In this document: positions 13,201-22,765 of the stretch, in pieces | Layout: every line of letters begins with the position of its first letter | Position numbering within the stretch: position 1 is the stretch's first letter | Assembly: GCA_940671915.1 (NCBI GenBank) | Contig: CALNVZ010003434.1 | Coordinates: 3,008,719-3,072,718, forward strand | Source: Paracentrotus lividus | Taxonomy: Eukaryota > Echinodermata > Echinoidea > Camarodonta > Echinidae | Length of the DNA stretch: 64,000 nucleotides | Reading direction: 5' to 3' | Made by a program: the position numbers and the translations under genes | Notes under the pieces: generated by a model | Database searches by the model: none | The model's input: only the letters and a program-made list of their open reading frames with translations | What the model was told of the DNA's origin: nothing

Positions 13201-16200
13201 GATGAAAACGGTTGGCCTGCTTTTCACTAGATACCTTTATAAAAAATATATTTATCAAATTCTGGCTTCGTGTACCAGTTACTTTGTACCCCTCAATTTA
13301 CAAAATAATCCTTCTCTGAGCAATGCACCCAAGTAATTAAGGCCATGTGCAGGAGAAACACCCACAAAAGAGACTAATGAATAGCATACACCCACGTAAA
13401 TGCTCAAAGATCAATATCAATATGTGCACATTATCGCCTTTTCATCTCTAACTTAAAATGCAGAATAATTAAGCATTAATACATCACAAAATGCAATGCG
13501 GTTTGCGGTAGCCCTACATGTAATGCTGAAAAACATACATCTTTCATTCAATCACTTAAGGAGAACAGTTCACTATGTTGTTTGTAATTTTATGGATGTT
13601 TCTTTCCTTGGATATAGTATGTAGGTAACATTCAAACAGTTGACCTGATATTGAAGAATGAACTTAATATTTGAAATTCAGTTAGCAAACATAATTTCTT
13701 GTTTTTTGCAAAGACCTAGCGCAAGCTTTAGGTTGTCAAGAACAACCTGTGTTAAATAAAGTATGCATAAAATTATTCTATTGTAACCCTGCTATTGCTC
13801 ATGAATGGGCCATTCCACGGCAAGTGGTTCCTGAGCACCAAAAATAAAATTGCCATATGGTGCCCAAATGTGGCTTTTTTTTAGATAAATACCCACAAAT
13901 TCATATTCCAAAACTGATTTCGCATAATTATTACCGCTACCAAATATATGTGTTTCAGAGTATACTGTCTGTTAAGGAGGGGAAATAATTTGAATTTAAA
14001 GAAAAATTTGATAAAACCACAATATGATTAATCTGACTACAATATTGATTCTTTTAACTTTTATTTCTCAACATTTAGTTATTTTTAATCAAATCCATGT
14101 CATATTTAACAGGAGAAATGCAACTTTTTTGAAAAAAATTGTTAACAAAAAACCTCATCTCAAGATGTAACTTAGTAACGCAAAAACATCAAAAAGTTTT
14201 ATCACTCAAAATTACTTGAATAGAATTAAGTTATGGTTCATTTCTAAAGCTAGTGATTATGCTAAATATCATTGTGAAAAATCATAACATTTAAGTCAGC
14301 CTTCATGGCATAGTGTCACTGCAAAAGTGTGTACTTACGTAACGTTACGTAAGTTACACAGTTAGTTAAGTAAGTCATCAGTGTAATCAGTGATAATTGT
14401 GTTTAACTTTCTGAAACTTGACAGAAAGTTTAAGTATATCAATTCAAGTGCATTATAATTCAAATTTTATAGCAAAAATGAAGCTTAAAAATCATTAAAA
14501 TGTTCAAAATCCCACAAATTAGTACATGTGGGACTACACTTGAATTTGATTGCTTATGATGCAAATATTTTAAAAAACTAAAGAAGATAAAGCATTAAAT
14601 TTTTCAGTTTTGGTTTCTATGATGTCATTCTACAAAATTAATCATAAATTAAGTCAAACAATTGGATAGTAGATATTTTTTTCATTGAATTTTCAGACAC
14701 CGTAACTTACGTAACACTCATGTGTAACTTACGTAACAGGGAAGATGGACTCATATAAAAAATATGGGTGATAGGATCTTCCTAATTACAACTGAAAATG
14801 TAGTTCTATGTCTTCCCTCTTGATTTTTAATGAAAATTAGTCAGGAGAACTAAGCACTTCACAGAACTTTCGAATTTCCAAAAAAAGGTTGATGATCCCA
14901 CTTTCTCTGACGTAACTTACGTAATGCTCGAAAATTGATTGACATTTTTTATTTCAAGCCAAGTGAGCTTATTTTTGTTTCTTAAATTTGAGAGCATATG
15001 GAAAGGATCTACCATAATAGGATTTGAACTTCCAATGCAGTTTATTAAGAAGAGGACAGACCTTTTATGTCAATATTTTCTCTGAAACGTAACTTACGTA
15101 ACGTGGAATGACCCGAATATTATCTATGGTCGTGTGTTATGAACTCGCCACCCAAATAGGGTGGTGCTGTTACGCTTTTTGCTATTTTTCAGCTTCATTT
15201 GTCAATATTTTCCAAAGTAAGAAGGTTTATGTAACAAATTTGATCTCATTTTGAAGCTATGTTACTGTGCTAGCTCCCTGTGAAGTTTCATTGTTCTAAT
15301 GTAGGTAACATTCTGGTGGAGTTACAATGGTTTAAGTTTGGACAGTAGGGGTGGTGCTGGAAGCGACAGTCAATGGGAAATTTCACATTTTGTGGTTGAT
15401 TTGGGAAAAACTGAATTTCTCTGCCAATTTTGGCTTATGACTGTGAATGTGGTTACCAAACTGAAGCTTTATAATATGATATATTGACTGCTTTGAGGAC
15501 ATGGTCGTTTCTAGATCCTGCTCAGGGAATCTCCGCACTGCTATAACCCAAGACCGCAGGTCGCGGTTATGGCAGATTCGGAGATTCCCGAGAGCAGTCT
15601 AGAACGACCATGTCCGAAAATAAAAGCAGTCAATATAATTTTATATGCGATCTAAAACAACAAACATGGTCTAATTTTGACCTAGAACTAGATCTAAGTC
15701 TAAGTGAAGTCTACGATCTAGATTCTAAAAATAGGCCTAACGACACGTTAGATCTAGAACTAGCCTAGACAGTCAGTGAGTTAAAGTCAGTTCGAGCCTC
15801 TGGCTCTGCAGGCCACAAACAATGCATGCTCACCAATGCACAGGCAACACATTTGCATTCTACTTACAAACTAACTGCAAAATAGAGAGAAGCAGGCCCT
15901 CCAGATTACCTCTAAATCGCTTGTTTTAGATCAACATCGTCATCGGAATTCAGGCTTAACGGCTCAACTAGAATCTGGGATCCGTTCTAGCGCGACCGAA
16001 AGAATTGTCTACGCTGCGCGCAAGCGCGTTGACGCACAAGCAGCGGAGTTTGTCTAAAATTATCGACCAAATGCGCTGCAATTATGGTATCTGAAATAAA
16101 GGCGCATGCGCAGCAGCCTTGCACGTAAACAAATGGGGATCGCACTATGCCCATGGGCAAAAAGTACTGTAAAAAATGTTCTATTGACCGGTAAAACGGG

Positions 16201-18512
16201 AAAAAATGTCTAAGGCGGCCATAGGTCAGATTATGACTGCACTTTCAACCAAATCAGAAGGCAGGATTATTAAAGATTCTTAAAATGAGGTATATAACTG
16301 CTTATACCANNNNNNNNNNNNNNNNNNNNNNNNNTTTGAAAAAAAGCTATATTTCAGGGATATAATTTCAGATCATTATATTTTCATTCTAAAATTGTAA
16401 ACCATAATGAATTATACCTTGTTTGAAAGGTCTCATTATTCTCTACCAGAATATAATAATATTATTAATATTTGGGTGATTATAGATGACTTGACAATAA
16501 AAACAATAAAAAATTAAAAAATCTAAATTTCCTTAATTTTTTCCTAATAACTTTTTTATCTTGCACCTGGTTTAATTTTTTAATGCAGATTTAGATTCCT
16601 TGAGGAATTTCCTTTCAGAAAATGTATAGTTTTATATATTAGGGTGTATCCTTTTCGAGATACAGGTCTTTGAAGTGAAAAAGTGCCATTTGTAGTGAAA
16701 TTGGCATGTAACGCAAAGGCGGCGAACTTATAACACATGGCCCTACAAATGTATATGATTGAGAATCCGCTTTGAAATCAAACTTGAGCTACAATCATAC
16801 TTCTGACTTTCTTTCAAAGGAAATACCCAGGAAATATGTTTTACAAGTGAATTATAACTCATTTTTTCCTTATTGTTAACTACAATAACATGTAAACTAG
16901 ATTGTCATTTTTCATTATATTTTGCATCGTCAGAATGAAAAAAAAAAAAAAAAAAAAAATCAGAATTTTTCCAAAATAGGTCTACTTCTAATTAAACTAA
17001 GTTATTTCCTGGATTGATCTGAAAAAAGGAAGAAATTTCTCTTTTAGTTAGTTGCAAATAATTTGAACTAGTTCGGGGAGATTTGTATACAGTGGTAGGA
17101 AATTACTCTTTTATACAATGTTATTACAAGCAGTATAGACCTTTAGAGATGTAGGCCTACATTGTATTTTTTTCCTCCTTCAAGTCTAGATAAGAACTAT
17201 CATTAATATATTTCATGGTCAATCATTGTTAAAGATAATTATCATGCTGAATAAAATATCTGAAGCTAGAGATTGTTTTTTTTTTCCATTAATTTTGGGA
17301 GCACTACTTTTATGCCAAACTTCTGAAGTTTTTCCTCTTTTTCTATCATAATTAATCATTTGAGGATTACTGATACTTATTGATGTCATTTGAACAAAAA
17401 GATATTTGAGGAATTCTTAAATCTAAATTAGAATCTACCACAAAGAATACACTTTTACAGTATATTTGGTTTTCTAAGACTCTTCTACATGTAGTTTTAG
17501 AATATAAGGTCTTAAATAAATGGTATTGACTCTGTGTTTGATGGAAATTTTCATGTGGTCTGAAACTTTTGAGATGATGGTAGACTATTAAAAAATATTA
17601 TAAAGAGGTAAAGTACAGCGACTGCCATTGTACACTTTATTTTGCTTAATTGCGAGTCTTGGTGTTAGTTGTTTGTCTAAGTTCTTATTTACTTTTGTAC
17701 AAGGTGATGGTTACTAGTATTCAAGTTGACTGGTAATTAGGAGACCCAAAAAATATGATCCAACTTAGAATGTAATATATTGCTGAGCAATGGCAATGCC
17801 AATGCTTCTGAATGTAAACTAAGATTAACATAGTCAACACAAGAGAGATTTGTGTACTTGGATTCTACCAGAGATTACTCATTTTCCCATAAAAAGCACA
17901 TTACAACACAGACTCATACACAGAAGCCATACATGCAGCCGAACCAATGAAACCGGTCGGCTTTGACACTATTTTCATTGACCCGTGGCGGAAAGCCGGC
18001 TAATTTGAATATTCATGAAATTACAACACACAAAACCCGCCGTCAGTCTGGGGCGTAAACGTCGCATCGATCGTGATTATGGTAAAACTGTCACTTCTTG
18101 TTTTCAGAAAATATCATACAATCTGATAAAAACATGTCACAAAACATGTAAATCTATAGACTATAATACTATACTTCATAATGGCATATGGGAAGATAAA
18201 ATGTAAACCCCTGTAAATGTGGTAAAAATGGTCCATAATGCAGGATGTTATGGAAATTTTATATTGAAGCTGGGTAGGCGTTTGAGTCATTCCTATATAC
18301 ACACACACGCCGAATAGTACGGTACTACACACAAACAACAATACACACACAACACAGGTACGTCACCTATTCATATTCCCGTAGCGCATCGCAAAGGCCA
18401 ACTACATGTGCTACTTACCACGTGTAAATGAATGCTCTGCTTCGGTAGCGCTCGCCAAGACTCCACCGGACTCAACATATTTAGCAGCTTCTAAAAGCAC
18501 TTCTATGTTCAT
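1..18512 (-). CDS. MNT: MNT (MAX network transcriptional repressor), gene span, 3' end outside window
   Basis: Gene-level entry joining six coding exons: 18512-18419, 7655-6684, 3513-3472, 3073-2956, 2471-2186 and 1250-1 (continues). Family knowledge: MNT is a nuclear bHLH-zipper protein that pairs with MAX, binds CACGTG E-boxes and recruits Sin3 corepressor through an N-terminal helix, opposing MYC. Seen here: the N-terminal helix, the basic motif HNKLEKNRR, the helix-loop-helix, a leucine zipper, and the motif DDQASTSTASE formed across the exon 5/6 junction, which vertebrate MNT also carries after the zipper. Junction phases are 1, 2, 2, 0 and 1, consistent at every join except for a two-base excess inside exon 2. 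MXD and MGA relatives lack this combination of zipper and tail motif. Exons 1 and 2 occur in extra copies because of assembly duplication. Confidence 0.93.
1251..2185 (-). other. MNT intron 5
   Basis: This lies between the donor at 2185-2184 and the acceptor at 1252-1251. It is mostly AT-rich, with one CpG-richer patch around 1585-1745. I recognise no gene in it. The small open frames here have no family resemblance. Confidence 0.6.
2186..2471 (-). CDS. MNT: MNT exon 5, leucine zipper and acidic tail
   Basis: This is 286 bp, phase 0 in and phase 1 out. The acceptor is tttag|GTG and the donor is TCAG|gtaaga. The first 35 residues or so continue helix 2 into a coiled coil with heptad leucines (ERDLEHELDRL, then AQQRLDLL), the zipper that pairs MNT with MAX. 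A strongly acidic stretch rich in D and E follows. The exon ends DDQASTSTAS, and the split codon gives Glu with exon 6. Vertebrate MNT has a matching DDQASTSTASE motif, the best single discriminator from other MAX partners. A Ser-rich plus-strand frame over the same bases is an antisense shadow. Confidence 0.92.
2956..3073 (-). CDS. MNT: MNT exon 4, helix-loop-helix
   Basis: This is 118 bp, phase 2 in and phase 0 out, with acceptor ctccag| and donor CAG|gtatgt. It encodes the end of the basic region and both helices. Helix 1 reads RAHLKECFENL and helix 2 reads TSNLSILRGALRFIQ. The first base completes Arg with the AG at the end of exon 3, giving the RR pair that contacts E-box DNA. The loop (MEDKKSK) is one residue or so longer than the vertebrate MNT loop. 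The match to MNT is very strong across the exon. Confidence 0.95.
3472..3513 (-). CDS. MNT: MNT exon 3, basic region microexon
   Basis: A 42-bp exon with acceptor cctcag| and donor AG|gtaagt. It reads AGIREVHNKLEKNR and holds the His, Glu and Arg residues that bHLH proteins of this class use to read CACGTG. Its first base completes an Arg codon from exon 2 and its last two bases start the next Arg, so phases match on both sides. It is too short for simple ORF scans. Confidence 0.94.
4303..4885. mobile_element. Fold-back MITE, family A, copy 1
   Basis: A 583-bp non-coding element between direct TTAA copies (4299-4302 and 4886-4889). The left end ATGGGAATTATCCC pairs imperfectly with the inverted right end AGGAGAATTGTCCC. 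The complementarity continues inward for about 190 bp; for example, TTGGCAACGCGACCAT on the left faces ATGGTGATTGCGTTGCC on the right. A near-identical copy is at 45916-46499. TTAA target duplications are known for piggyBac and Kolobok transposases, so a non-autonomous relative is inferred. No transposase frame is present. Confidence 0.8.
5302..6126. mobile_element. TTAA-flanked element with AGGGATG ends, carrying a nested insertion
   Basis: TTAA lies at 5298-5301 and 6127-6130. The ends AGGGATGGAC and, inverted, AGGGATGCAG form a short terminal inverted repeat. Part of its left half (about 5371-5560) is related, in opposite orientation, to 48170-48446. A second fold-back (5677-6058) sits inside it. 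No coding capacity. Confidence 0.6.
5677..6058. mobile_element. Nested fold-back element with poly-A/T arms
   Basis: The left end GGCCAAAAAAAAAA runs into TTGTTTGGTTGTCC. The right end is its inverse, GGACAACCAAACAA followed by T11 and GGCC. Internal arms carry GACCGACC/CCGACCGACC repeats and facing T and A tracts. The whole can fold as one hairpin. It lies inside the 5302-6126 element, so it inserted later. Confidence 0.6.
6684..7655 (-). CDS. MNT: MNT exon 2, His/Gln/Pro-rich linker (better copy)
   Basis: The acceptor gtacacag| at 7658-7656 and a weak donor AAAAG|gtgtga at 6684-6682 bound 972 bp. The first two bases GA complete a Gly codon from exon 1. It encodes about 320 residues. Order: GKDEVDSGG, a basic PPPKRAKTKS patch, a Ser/Thr/Pro region, a His/Gln-rich run (HPVQHPVQHHPQHH), a tandem PQTQP stretch, and a conserved-looking MDLLKLAESHGSSKYTTL block. 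To join exon 3 in frame the exon must end NDGSGKDK plus AG (phase 2). The long open frame ends instead in another frame, because about two extra bases lie near 6735-6745. The second copy shows a different indel there, so sequence error or an allele is likely. Confidence 0.85.
8670..9163. mobile_element. Fold-back MITE, family B, with empty site in the other copy
   Basis: A 494-bp element with near-perfect arms of about 150 bp. The left end AGGGGAAGTTCACCCTGG is repeated exactly, inverted, at the right end. TTAA flanks both sides (8666-8669, 9164-9167). The duplicated segment has a single TTAA at 13556-13559 with matching flanks and no element. That proves the ends and the target duplication. 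No protein is encoded, so mobilisation must be in trans by a TTAA-type transposase (piggyBac or Kolobok class, inferred). Confidence 0.92.
9413..10739. mobile_element. Non-autonomous element with seven TTACGTAA palindromes
   Basis: The ends GGGCCATTCCACG and, inverted, GGGTCATTCCACG form a terminal inverted repeat. GAAT flanks both sides (9409-9412, 10740-10743) as a possible target duplication. Perfect TTACGTAA occurs at 9783, 9951, 9961, 10330, 10352, 10541 and 10719, usually inside GTAACTTACGTAAC. The interior is AT-rich and non-coding. Repeated subterminal motifs often bind a transposase; TTACGTAA is also the consensus site for PAR-bZIP/NFIL3 proteins. A second copy is at 13807-15114. Confidence 0.7.
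10744..11569. other. Intronic stretch with GGCGCC hairpin and GGACGTAC short repeats
   Basis: A short hairpin GCGGCGCCGC / GCGGCGCCGCC lies at about 10992-11018. It is missing from the second copy near 15364. The end, about 11446-11525, has tandem GGACGTACGGAC-like words, followed by GGTGGCGAGCATAA. This mirrors TTATGAACTCGCCACC at 10771-10786 and may mark another non-autonomous element. No gene seen. Confidence 0.45.
11626..12573 (-). pseudogene. MNT: Second, frame-damaged copy of MNT exon 2
   Basis: This has the same splice sites and order as 6684-7655 but is 24 bases shorter. Indels break the frame several times: after the PRMVG-like region near 11905-11920, in the His/Gln run near 12208-12242, and near 12500-12565. 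The surviving pieces are almost identical to the better copy. The decay is scattered over introns too, so this is an assembly or haplotype duplicate, not a biological pseudogene or an alternative exon. Confidence 0.8.
13556..13559. other. Empty insertion site of the family B MITE
   Basis: The single TTAA in the context CAATCACTTAAGGAGAACAG corresponds exactly to the two flanks of 8670-9163 joined with one TTAA. Confidence 0.92.
13807..15114. mobile_element. Second copy of the TTACGTAA-rich element
   Basis: This is the same element as 9413-10739, with the same ends and GAAT flanks. One internal site has lost a base (CTTAGTAAC near 14172), and the palindromic pair near 14335-14352 is largely kept. 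Confidence 0.7.
15470..16296. mobile_element. Insertion unique to segment b, containing a 156-bp hairpin
   Basis: Relative to 11115-11140, about 0.83 kb is inserted between AAGCTTTATA and TATAACTGCTTATACC. The left part, 15481-15636, is a fold-back. ATATTGACTGC is repeated inverted at its end, and GGACATGGTCGTT faces AACGACCATGTCC. The rest has a TCTAGA-rich patch (15675-15770), CpG-rich sequence near 16010-16060 and no open frame of note. Confidence 0.6.
16310..16334. other. Assembly gap of 25 N
   Basis: Exactly 25 N. A gap of the same length occurs at 28432-28456. A fixed placeholder length suggests unresolved or overlapping contig ends. Confidence 0.98.
18419..18512 (-). CDS. MNT: MNT exon 1, Sin3-interaction helix (intact copy)
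   Basis: The ATG at 18512-18510 has A at -3. There are 31 codons plus one base, ending CGTG|gtaagt. The protein starts MNIEVLLEAAKYVE, closely matching the MSIETLLEAARFLE start of vertebrate MNT. This is the amphipathic Sin3-interaction helix that binds the PAH2 domain of Sin3 corepressor. Phase 1 matches the acceptor of exon 2, giving TRGKDEVDS across the join. An ATG ten bases upstream is out of frame. The donor overlaps a CACGTG E-box (18419-18424). Two damaged copies lie at 26006-26096 and 28843-28935. Confidence 0.9.
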
Positions 18513-18978
18513 AATTTTTCATGTATGCATGAAAAAACAACACAGATAAAACGGGAGTACTGTAATATCCTCTATAAATCACAAAACGTCGTTTTCCTTG
18601 GATATATCACCATATTCGAAGACAATATCCAAAACGAACGTCATATGTCTTCCCACTCTGATTTATAATAACACAATCTTCGGACGGCGCTATTACTAAT
18701 TTGCATATCATAGTTGAGGGTTTGTGTATGTCTGTTTGGCTTAAATTTGTGTTTGTGACGTTGATAAAATCACTATTTACCTTACAAAATACACTAAACT
18801 CTCAATTAATATCAATTTATAAGTGTTTTTTGTTTATTAATACTCAAACTTAAAACGTAAGCTAACAAAAACTAACTGAACACCCTACAAAGAATGGACT
18901 CGTCTCTAAATTTACATATAAAAAGGGACTTGGCCAATCAGCACATAAATATCAGCTTGTTTATGCCACATGCATAAT

Positions 18979-18984
18979 CACGTG
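18979..18984. promoter_or_regulatory. CACGTG E-box upstream of MNT exon 1
   Basis: A palindromic E-box 467 bp upstream of the start codon, 40 bp from a CCAAT word (TTGGCCAATCAG, 18931-18942). It fits a proximal control region. Function is inferred. Confidence 0.4.
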
Positions 18985-20230
18985 GTGTATTACGGCTGTC
19001 CACATCGGGTCGGGATTACTTTACTCGCCCCTTCGTACAATCAGATTGGATGGATATATTGGGGGAATATTATCAAGTTTGGATTTTCAAGCATTTTTTC
19101 ATCATTAAAGAAATTATATTATTGATTTTACTATTTGTTATCAATTATTTAGTAATTTATCTTAATTTGATAAGGAAAATGATGTTTTACTCTAATCTAA
19201 ATTCTAGACGACATACAGTAAACTTCATAGATAGAACAGCAACATATTTACTAGCAAACAGAATCACATGGGGCTTTTTTTTCTTTCGTTGACGCGAACA
19301 CGTTGTTAATTTGCATATGATTGCATATACCTCACAATTTCTCTTGTATCCCAGTCGCTTCGCATTATTTGTAATTAGTTCCATGATCATTCTACACCAG
19401 CCTGCTTCGACTATTTTAGGCCTTTAACTCCATATCTTAATGTTATTCTGGACAAGATTGCAGTTTTTAAATTTGAAGGAATTCAGATTATTTGAATAAA
19501 AATATAACAAGCACAGCATTAAAAAAATCATGAAAATGAAACAATTTTGAATTTTGAAACAGTTCTGTGCATAGGCCTACCATGCATATTCATATATGAA
19601 ATTTGTTTCATTTATTCCATTATGACTGTGTACATACAACAAAAAAAAAACACCATTTATTGACACTCTTAAACATAATTTAGATGTCATCTTTGTTTTT
19701 AGGAACAGACAATCAAAATAATTGGTATTTTTATTTATTTTGTCTCTGATCCCCTTCGTCCTTGTCAGCAGGCTTGGAGAGCAGAAAAAATGTTTTTATT
19801 GTTCATTTGATATATTGTAAAGCGCTGTGAGCATTTTTTAAAAATGTAAATAAATAACAAATGTATGTTTGTATGTATGTTTTGTATTTCATTAAAAAAA
19901 AAAGAAAACATGCATGAGACTATAATTATTCAAACTGTTTTATCAACAAAATGCTAAAAAAGCTCGCTACTTTGTTTTATCAGAAGATTATAACTGATAG
20001 CTATAATAAGGAGATATTACAGGAGCTATTATTAGGATTATAATTAAGGTCTAGTTCCGTTTCAAACTTGATATGGGCACTTGTTCCAGTTGTGATACCC
20101 CCCCCCCCCATCTCATGCATCAATCACTAAAAAATGAAAATGTTCCGCTTTGAAAATATATAGTCCCACAAACCCCTACCAACCTCAACCCATCTCCCAC
20201 CGTTTGTTTTGTTTGTGTTGTTGTGTGTTT

Positions 20231-20477
20231 TTCTTCTTCTTCTTCTTCTCCTCTTCTTCTTCTTCTTTCTTCTTCTTCTTCTTCTTCTTCTTCTCTCTTC
20301 TTCTTCTCCTTCTTCTTCTTCTTCTTCTTCTTCTTCTTCTTCTTCTTCTTCTTCTTCTTCTTCTTCTTCTTCTTCTTCTTCTTCTTCTTCTTCTTCTTCT
20401 TCTTCTTCTTCTTCTTCTTCTCTTCTTCTTCTTCTTCTTCTTCCTTCTTCTTCTTCTTCTTCCTTCTTCCTTCTTTC
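20231..20477 (+). repeat. (TTC)n microsatellite, copy c
   Basis: About 247 bp of TTC with a few CTC and TTT interruptions. The copies at 27808-28060 and 30641-30943 differ in length. The serine-, leucine- and phenylalanine-only frames over it are artefacts. Confidence 0.95.
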
Positions 20478-20748
20478 TATTTACACTACCAAGTGTTATT
20501 TCGCACGCAACTTCATGGTCATAGTATTCTGTTGGTAACGACTGAGAAAAAGTCTAATGCACAATACGTCACCTGTCAATCATTCCCAAAAGGCCGCGCG
20601 CTTTTCTGCTCTAATGTCATGTCGTCATTGTTTGCATGTACTCAAAAACACTGACAAACGATAATACGTTACGTAGTCGAATGAGAGGACGTGGGGTGTG
20701 TCTCATTAATATGAATAAACATTAGTTTTGACAAGGCGTCGCGTACAA

Positions 20749-20770
20749 CACGTGATTGGTGAAACACGTG
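20749..20770. promoter_or_regulatory. Paired CACGTG E-boxes around a CCAAT-like word
   Basis: CACGTG at 20749-20754 and 20765-20770, separated by ATTGGTGAAA. It lies about 2.2 kb upstream of MNT exon 1 and is kept intact in segment e near 31212-31233. A further CACGTG is at 21632-21637. Confidence 0.4.
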
Positions 20771-20842
20771 TAACGTATGTTTTGCAATCTTTTTCACCAA
20801 ATCATATTCCACACCGTCATCTTTGCGATTAGGGATTAGAGA

Positions 20843-20843
20843 A

Positions 20844-20889
<46 letters not shown>

Positions 20890-20945
20890 TGAGAGAGAGA
20901 CTCAGAAAGAAAGAGGGGAGGAGGAGGGAGAGAGAGAGAGAGGAG
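20843..20945 (+). repeat. (GA)n purine tract
   Basis: GA dinucleotide runs with short interruptions, present again at about 31304-31410 and 37401-37505. The join of segments e and f falls inside the last of these. Confidence 0.9.
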
Positions 20946-21528
20946 GCAGGGGAGAGGCGGGAAGGTACTTACAAAAATATATAGCTTGAACTTGACCAAT
21001 AAATCAGATCGAAAAAAAAAAATTATTTCCGTATTCATGATAGGAAATAATCCGTAAGCCTAAAACATCTTTTCTATTTCTTGCCCCTGTGGCTGATATA
21101 TTTATTATAAATATTGCTTAGCCAAAGACGTGAAAAAAAATGATTGCACAAAAATACGAATTCCGATTATGCCCCACCCTCATCTTCATGAAATCCATAG
21201 AGCCCCCCCCCCACACACACACACACTCAGGCGGTCTATGCTCTTTCCCGATTTTTGCGGGGGGGGGGGGGAAGAGGATACTTGAAATACGGGTCTTTTA
21301 GCATTTTTTTCCACGTCCTATTTTTAATTAGGGGTAGTTTCCATTCTTTGGGGAAATCATGAAATAGGGTTCCGAATATGGTCGAAAAAACCTGTGAAAA
21401 GATGGTAATATTGCTGGCTCTCTCTCAAAAGCCCTGTAATAGGGGGGGGGGGTAATTTCGATGTAACTTCCCTTCCCAAGTCTATAAAAGGGGTAATTTT
21501 GACACCCTTCTCGTATGTTGACCGCCTG

Positions 21529-22765
21529 CAGGGCCGCGGAGCCGGGGGGCTGGGGGGCTGGGGGGACTGGGGGGGGCTGGGGGGGGGGGCTGGGGGGGCT
21601 GGGGGGCTGCAGCACCCATATCATTCTACTCCACGTGAAATGTTAAATCTAACGTATGACATTAAATCTTAACATAAAGACGCTTCCATTATTGAGGAGG
21701 GAACGCAACATTACATTCATGAGTTTAGTGGAAATACATGCATCTGAGCGGCGCAGAAAATTATACGGCTCTACATTAATGTCAACAAAACCCGCGCTAA
21801 CGGCGGGAAGCGACCAATTGACAACTGCATGCAATTATTACTTAGCGTACAAAAACTCGCCTAAGAAAACTTCCCTGTCGGTTAATGGTATTATCAGTCG
21901 ATCCGTTCGAGGAAATTCGTCATGGACATGAAATAAATAATTGAACTTTTATCATAGTTTTCGTAGGTAGATGTTCAGACCAGATTGGGAAAAAGACATT
22001 TTGGCAAGCCTATAACACCATGTGCTAAAGTTGTAATCAGAATCTTTATTTCACATAGATTGATGTTCCTAACGATTATTGATATAAATAGTGATCTTGT
22101 CACATCTTGCGAAGACGCCGTCCACATGCGATATGCATGTGATATGCGGAAATATTGACCCATCGAGTAAAGATTCGTTTGTGATAATGTTCAAGTGACA
22201 GGACTTTTTTTAACCAATCGAAATGAATGTACCCATATTTGAAGCTGAGAGATTCAAGCTTTTAAAAACTGCTTGATCATTAAGTTTAATATAATTATGC
22301 GTTAATCGAAGAAGATGACTATACAGGCGTTATGAGCTATTTTTGAGCAAATTGGCCATAATTGTACAGGAATTTGATCTTACTAGGGATTTCGAATTGA
22401 CTCAAGTGACAGGACTTTTTTTCCCTTTGCAATAAGTTATTCCTATTTTTTGAAAATTTCAGACTCTTAGCGTACTTATCAAGTTGATCATTTCTTTGAA
22501 AAGGTAGTGCTCGCCATAATCAAAGAAAACAAATATGAAAAAACTTGATAGCAAATTACAAAAAAGTCTATGGCCGCGTTCGCTTTGCGTTAGAGTGATA
22601 GCGCCCTCTTCCCCTTAAGTTTACAACTAGAATTGATATGCCCACTTTTTTCAGCCAACGTGTACAAAAATGCAAAAATGACCATACATTTGTGATTTTT
22701 AGCCTGTTCAGCCCCCCCCCCACTTCGACTCAGCCCTCCACTTTCAAAAACGCTCCGCGGCCCTG
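21529..22765. mobile_element. Possible element with CAGGGCCGCGGAGC ends and G-rich subterminal repeat
   Basis: CAGGGCCGCGGAGC at the left is matched inverted by GCTCCGCGGCCCTG at the right. The left end is followed by a GGGGGGCT tandem tract (21542-21607), and a C-run with CAGCC lies just inside the right end. No clear target duplication, so the call is tentative. Copies exist in segments e and f, with G-tracts at 32003-32081 and 38121-38185. The proline-rich minus frames over the G-tract are not genes. Confidence 0.4.

Larger units (their letters stand above)
11570..16309. repeat. Assembly segment b (block D', indel-rich second copy)
   Basis: This is a second copy of 6624-11130, with frequent single-base losses in coding and non-coding DNA alike. 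It lacks the family B MITE and the GGCGCC hairpin, and has an extra 0.8-kb insertion at about 15470-16296. It ends at a 25-N gap. Random indels in coding sequence point to uncorrected long-read bases. Confidence 0.85.

Noticed and set aside
19690-19870. Possible LINE or SINE 3' end (TGTAAAGCGCTGTGAGC followed by an AT-rich tail)
   Set aside because: The word resembles tails of invertebrate retroposons, but no body, reverse transcriptase or target duplication is visible, so it is not listed as a feature.
20150-20654. Frames of 100-220 codons made almost only of Ser, Leu or Phe (also 27708-28197 and 30482-31150)
   Set aside because: They are direct translations of the (TTC)n microsatellite in its three frames, with no coding signal.
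21328-21624. Proline-rich minus-strand frames opposite the GGGGGGCT tract (also 31760-32096 and 37889-38200)
   Set aside because: They are produced by the G-rich minisatellite. The copies change frame relative to each other and no splice or start context supports them.
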